Shown here piece by piece: positions 59,531 to 64,000 of a stretch of 64,000 nt of DNA. Source of the stretch: Porphyromonas gingivicanis JCM 15907 (lineage in GTDB: Bacteria > Bacteroidota > Bacteroidia > Bacteroidales > Porphyromonadaceae); the NCBI RefSeq assembly GCF_000614585.1, contig NZ_BAKX01000003.1, positions 248,001 through 312,000 on the forward strand, read 5' to 3'. The translations under genes and the position numbers were made by a program. The notes under the pieces were generated by a model that worked only from the letters and a program-made list of their open reading frames with translations, did no database searches and was not told where the DNA came from. Every line of letters begins with the position of its first letter. Within the stretch, counting starts at the first letter, position 1.

Positions 59531-60883
59531 TTATCGATAGAAACGATAGAATTCAGCCACAGCCTCTATACCAATGCGGAATAGATCCAATGGGAAATTT
59601 TCATTAGGAGAGTGAATAGCGTTACTTTCCAATCCAAAGCCCATCAACACGCTTTTTACCCCCAATATCTTTTCAAATTGGGCTATGATGGGAATACTAC
59701 CTCCGCGGCGAATAGCAAAGGACGTTTGCCAAAAGCTACTTCACAGGCTTGCTCTGCCGCCTTATAGGCAGGTAAATCGATGGGACAAAGGTAGGCTTCT
59801 CCACCATGCATAGGAGTTACTTCAACACGCACATAGGGAGGAGCAATTTGTTTTACATAATCAACAAATTGCTGGGATATTTTGGAATGATCTTGATTGG
59901 CCACTAAACGAGTAGAGACTTTAGCATACGCCTTTGAGGGGAGTACCGTTTTAGCTCCTTCTCCTGTATAACCGCCCCAAATACCGCATACATCAAAACT
60001 TGGACGACAACTGTTGCGTTCCAAAGTACTATAGCCTTCCTCTCCAAAAAGGGCATTAACATCAATAGCCTTCTTGTATTTCTCTTCAGAAAAAGGTATT
60101 TGAGCAATCATATCTCGCTCCTCTTGGCTTAGAGGTACTATGTCGTCATAGAAATGGGGTATTGTGATGCGTCCCTTCTCATCCACCATTTGGGCAATAA
60201 TCTTGGACAACTCATTGATAGGATTGGCAACAGCTCCTCCAAAATGCCCAGAGTGAAGATCTCTATTAGGTCCTGTAACCTCTATCTCCCAATAGGCTAA
60301 CCCCCGTAGCCCTGTAGTAAGAGTAGGTGTTTCTTTACTTACCATACTGGTATCAGATACCAAAATAGCATCCGCCTTAAGCATATCTTTGTATTTTTCG
60401 CAAAAAGCTCCTAAGTGTGTAGAGCCTATCTCTTCTTCTCCTTCAAAGATGATTTTGACGTTGCATTTTACCAGGTCAAGAGCCAAGGCTGTTTGTAAAC
60501 CAGCTACCTGTATCATAGTTTGCCCCTTGTCATCATCTGCCCCACGTGCCCAGATATGACCATCTCGAATAACAGGTTCAAATGGTTCGCTTTTCCAAAG
60601 CTCGAGAGGTTCAGCCGGCATTACATCATAATGTCCATAAATAAGAATCGTTTTAGCCGAAGGTCGATAATACGTTCTGCATATACTACAGGGTTGCCCA
60701 TAGTGGGATAAACCTCCGAACGATTCATCCCTATTTTTTTTAGGTACTGGCACCAGTGTTCAGCCATACGCACCATGTCGGCTTATGTTCCGTCTTAGAG
60801 CTAATACTGGGAATGCGTATGATTTCGAACAAATCATCCAAAAATCTCTCTTCGTTGGTTTGGATATATTCTTTAATTGTCAT
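59531..60883 (-). CDS. M20-family dipeptidase (three frameshifts)
   Basis: About 451 residues repaired, starting MTIKEYIQTNEERFLDDLFEII at ATG 60883 and ending EAVAEFYRFYR with stop at 59531. Breaks: 60778-60783 (HKP then DMVRMAEHW), 60658-60666 (RIID then PSAKTILIYGHYDVMPAEPLELW) and 59716-59720 (KRP then FAIRRGGSIPIIAQFEKILGV). Each needs one base. Metal ligands: YGHYDVMPAE (His), ARGADDDKGQ (Asp), FEGEEEIGS (Glu pair), SDTSM. Resembles CNDP/PepV-like dipeptidases. It starts the run with deaminase, PNP and the AlkD-like gene. The ORF beginning MPVPKKNRDES is a wrong-frame start. Confidence 0.85.
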
Positions 60884-60915
60884 TTTATATAGATATTTTA
60901 GTACTGCTTCTTTGC

Positions 60916-60923
60916 CAAAGATA
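60916..60923 (-). promoter_or_regulatory. Possible -7 box of the dipeptidase/purine run
   Basis: CAAAGATA on the plus strand reads TATCTTTG on the minus strand, 33 bases before the start. Tentative: no matching -33. Confidence 0.4.
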
Positions 60924-60940
60924 ACACATTCTATTGGCTC

Positions 60941-63900
60941 TTAGTTCCTTTTCACGGGAGAGATCAAGGAGGTTTCCTCTCTGAAATACCATAAGTATCC
61001 TTTTACATTTTTATATCCCATGCTTTCCAGTAGAGATACATAGTGCGCCACTTGTTTGTTGTACTTTTTCTGTTCCTCTCCAAATTTATAGTCTACCACC
61101 ACAACTTCTCCATCAGGACAAAGAATAATTCTATCAGGACGATAGAAGTTATTTTTTTGAGGAAGCAATATATCTTGCTCATTAAGAACCACAACCTCGG
61201 ATGCAAACCATTTTTGAGTGAGAGGGAAAGACAACTCTTTTCTTAATCTATCTTCCAATTTTTCTCTCTCTCTCTCTAATAGTTTGCCATCACGTACAGC
61301 TTTCTTAACCACTCGTTCTATATCATCCATTGTGACTACCTCACTAAGAATTTCATGCATTACTGCTCCATGTTGGATAGCTTCTGTATCTTGAAAAGCC
61401 CTCTTGGCTTTGAGTTGTATAGTGATATTATTGGAACTTTCTTGCCGAGCTATTCGAGGAGAATACGTTAGTCCACTTTTCTGTGAAGTTGTTGCATATT
61501 TCTTTTCTTGAGGGGGGATAGGTGCTAAGTACTCTTCAAGGTTATAATGTTTGAAAATATGATTCAGTAGACTGTCCAAAGAGTCTGTAACGTATTCTTT
61601 TTCCACTTTTGGCAACCAAAGTAAGAGACCTTTTTTAGCCCGAGTCATAGCCACATAGAAAAGGTTGAGTCTATCAATTATCTCATCTGTTAGCTCTTGA
61701 AAGTACTTGGAAGCAAAGAGACTATCGGACATTTGCGTAGAGCTTTTCTCTAAAGCTACGAGAGATAAGTCAATACCCAACTCGTGGCGAGTATCTTCGG
61801 GTATAGAAGTCCAAATAAAGGAAAAAGCATTGCGCATCCCCGAAAGGACCATGTAGGATAGGGGAGTAAAACGATAGGAAAGCCGAGACCTTTAGATTGA
61901 TGGATGGTGAGAAGCGTAATAGCAGAGGCACCTTGCTCTTCGGGCAATTGGCTTTTGTTCCCTTTGGTATCCCACCAAGTTATAAAGCCAGCAATATCTG
62001 TAGGCTGTTCGCAATGAAAATTATAAACAAGGTCTAAAAAATGAGTGATATAGGGATCTTCTTCGGGAGAAGTAACAGGTTGTAATAAGTCTATAATACT
62101 TACTACAAGTTCGTACATCGCTAAGTAGGGCAAACGTCCTACCAACTCGTGTATTATCTCTTGGAAAGAAATGCATTTGTTATCATCTTTTTGGGAAAGA
62201 CAAAGAGAAACATAGTGTTGTTCTGTAAGATTGTGCTGTTCTTCATCCTTCGGATTAGCTAAAGAACGAAGTAGGTTAATAACCAGTCGAACTGTATTGG
62301 AGTTCGTTGTCAATAGAGCCCTTGCCGATATGAACTTGAGGCTTTGTGCTTTCTCTGGATGTTGGTCTACATACTTTAATAAGCACTCTGCTATCTCTGC
62401 TACTTCATCGTTTTTATTCGCCAAAATGGCAATATCTTCGGGAGCATACCCTTTATCCTCTATGAGAGATAGGAGTATCTCGGGAAGGTTTTTCTCCCCA
62501 TTGATATCGATGGGAGACTCTTCCTCCGGATTATAAAATAAAACCTCTACTCCTCCTTTCAGAATTTCATTTTTTGGGGGTACTAACTGCCGAGCGGTAG
62601 CATAGCACTCTACAACATCTTCCGCAACATCAGAAGAAGGGATATAATCGCTATAACCAGAACGCTGGAAGATTAATTTGCTGCGTTCTATTTTCTCCTT
62701 TAATAAGTCCGTAACTACCTGAGGCAAGAGAGAGAAGAGTTGATTGTTAAAAAGAACTATCTCTTGACAACTTCTCCAATTGTACTCAAGTATATGATCT
62801 TGAAAATAAGGGTCAAAGTCTCGCTCTAAATCTTGTCCTAAAATGGAGCGATCACAATTGCGGAACTTGTATATACTCTGCTTTATATCACCAACAATAA
62901 GACTGCTATAACCCGAAGAAAGAGTATCTTCAAGTAATGGACGCAAATTTTCATATTGCAAACGAGCCGTATCTTGAAACTCATCAAGCATCAAGTGATG
63001 TAGTGTACCCCCTAAACGCTCGTAGATAAAAGGAGCTGGTGCTCCCTCTATGATACGATGGATAAAATGTTGAGAATTGCCCAAAAGCATAGTATTTTGC
63101 TCTTGCCCTAATTGATACATCGTTGTATTTATATCGCTTAGGGTACCAAGCTTGGAGAGATGCTTTAGAATGATACTTGCCGTCCTACGCTGTACATGAA
63201 GCCTTACAAGTTTTTTATTACACTCTTTTAGTCCTCCCTCTATAACACGCAGATAAGAGGCATAGAGAGCTTCATTCTTGCGAATAGCATCGGTAAGGTA
63301 TTCGGAATAATCGTCCGAAGAATCAATTTTTAGAAAAGAATCAGTAAGAGATGGAACTTCTTCTGGGTAGGCTACTATCTTCGTATATACCGACAATGGG
63401 GAACGCCCTTTTCCCTTAAAAGAGGCAGGCTCTAAACCTTCTTGACTCATTAGAGCAATCGCATTTTGGGCTACATGAAGACGTTCCTCATCACATTGTT
63501 TGAGAAATAAGGAGAGGACTCTTCGAGAGGAGCGTATCTCTTCTTTGGTCGGAAAGTCCTCCGTATTGATAGCTCTAAGAGGGATTTCTTTGAAGAGTTC
63601 TCTTCCCAAACGCATCAACGTTTTGGTTAAGTCGTGTCCTTGTCCTTCGTCAATAGTTTCTTCCGAAAGTTCCGTTATCCAATGCCTTAAATCTTCATAA
63701 CCGGGAGTGTGTAAGCTGTGAAGTAACAATAGTATGGACTGATAGAGCCAAAGCTCAGCATCCATTTCTATTTTGTAGTTGCCTGCATAATTTAACTCAT
63801 AGGCAAACGTGCGAATAATCTCTTGAAAAAAAGAGTCTATGGTTTTTACCTTAAAAGAAGAATAGTCGCCCAGCAAGGCTAAAAGCATTTTCCAACACTT

Positions 63901-64000
63901 GCTACGTATTTCCTCCATTGTAAAACCTAACTCGGAGGACAATTCCTGTAAGAGTCCCTCTTCTCCCAAATTAAAACAAAGTCTATAGAGCGCTTCGACA
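60941..64000 (-). CDS. AddA/RecB-like helicase-nuclease (5' end beyond window, frameshifted)
   Basis: Over 1000 residues visible; the frame is open to the right edge, so the Walker A end is missing. UvrD-like motifs: LMLDEFQDT (motif II), IVGDIKQSIYKFRNCD (III), LEYNWRS (IV), TIHQSKGLGFPIVLLPYP (V) and LFYVAMTRAKKGLLLW (VI). The C-terminal PD-(D/E)XK nuclease shows YRPDRIILCPDGEVVVVDYKFGEEQ and then QVAHY. Frame breaks at 61836-61842 in a G run (FRG then MRNAFSFIWTS); one base repairs it. Acts in double-strand-break end processing with an AddB-like partner, not in this window. Confidence 0.85.

Overview
The window is chromosomal DNA from a member of the Bacteroidota, most like Porphyromonas or a close relative. 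The reasons are a Bacteroidetes-type promoter grammar (TTG, about 19 bases, TAnnTTTG), the gene blocks coaX / outer-membrane barrel / TPR / lptC / CNNM-CorC transporter, moxR-bat (aerotolerance), ssb-gldE-PPTase and thiS-thiC-thiE/D-thiG-thiH, and the secreted enzymes DPP IV and glutaminyl-peptide cyclotransferase. I saw no rRNA, tRNA, insertion sequence, prophage or CRISPR array. Nearly all of it is conserved housekeeping DNA.

Layout. 1-9883 (minus): a cell-envelope and cofactor block, murI, META lipoprotein, DPP IV, lipA, coaX, barrel, TPR protein, lptC, transporter. 10560-13359 (plus): gapA, pheS, cdd. 13534-14358 (minus): ksgA. 14512-21360 (plus): flippase-like protein, pepD, fabD, trxB, TPR/PD40 protein, uridine phosphorylase, rpsO. 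21885-32363 (plus): queA, metal chaperone, panC, glycosidase-like lipoprotein, hemW, DUF4476, thioredoxin-like protein, tpx, glutaminyl cyclase, sufE, two GNAT-fold proteins. 32608-41530 (minus): moxR, DUF58, bat genes, PAP2. 41904-49051 (minus): TPP-riboswitch thiamin operon ending in an unusual DAACS transporter. 49566-54216 (plus): ROK kinase, SDR, PcrA/UvrD. 54248-64000 (minus): PPTase, gldE, ssb; AlkD-like, PNP, deaminase, M20 peptidase; AddA/RecB-like helicase-nuclease running off the right edge.

Two patterns run across the whole window. First, the long intergenic gaps at about 10.2, 21.6, 32.5, 41.7 and 51.7 kb each carry a cluster of degenerate copies of one short motif (roughly AAARGGNTAATGGTTT, both orientations, often forming hairpins). 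I found none in the other gaps. Their spacing is close to one per 10 kb. This looks like an undescribed REP-like or nucleoid-associated repeat and is the main lead here. Second, thirteen genes, several of them normally essential, are split by frameshifts. Sixteen of the seventeen shifts are repaired by adding one base, mostly in a short homopolymer, which points to deletion errors in the sequence rather than gene decay. I give these genes as whole loci and mark the break.

Other points of interest are a three-domain ThiE-ThiD-ThiE fusion, a transporter lacking the acidic-substrate arginine inside the thiamin operon, inverted repeats on the thi, rpsO and gapA promoters, an orphan strong terminator that may end a small RNA, and an SSB without the acidic tail.
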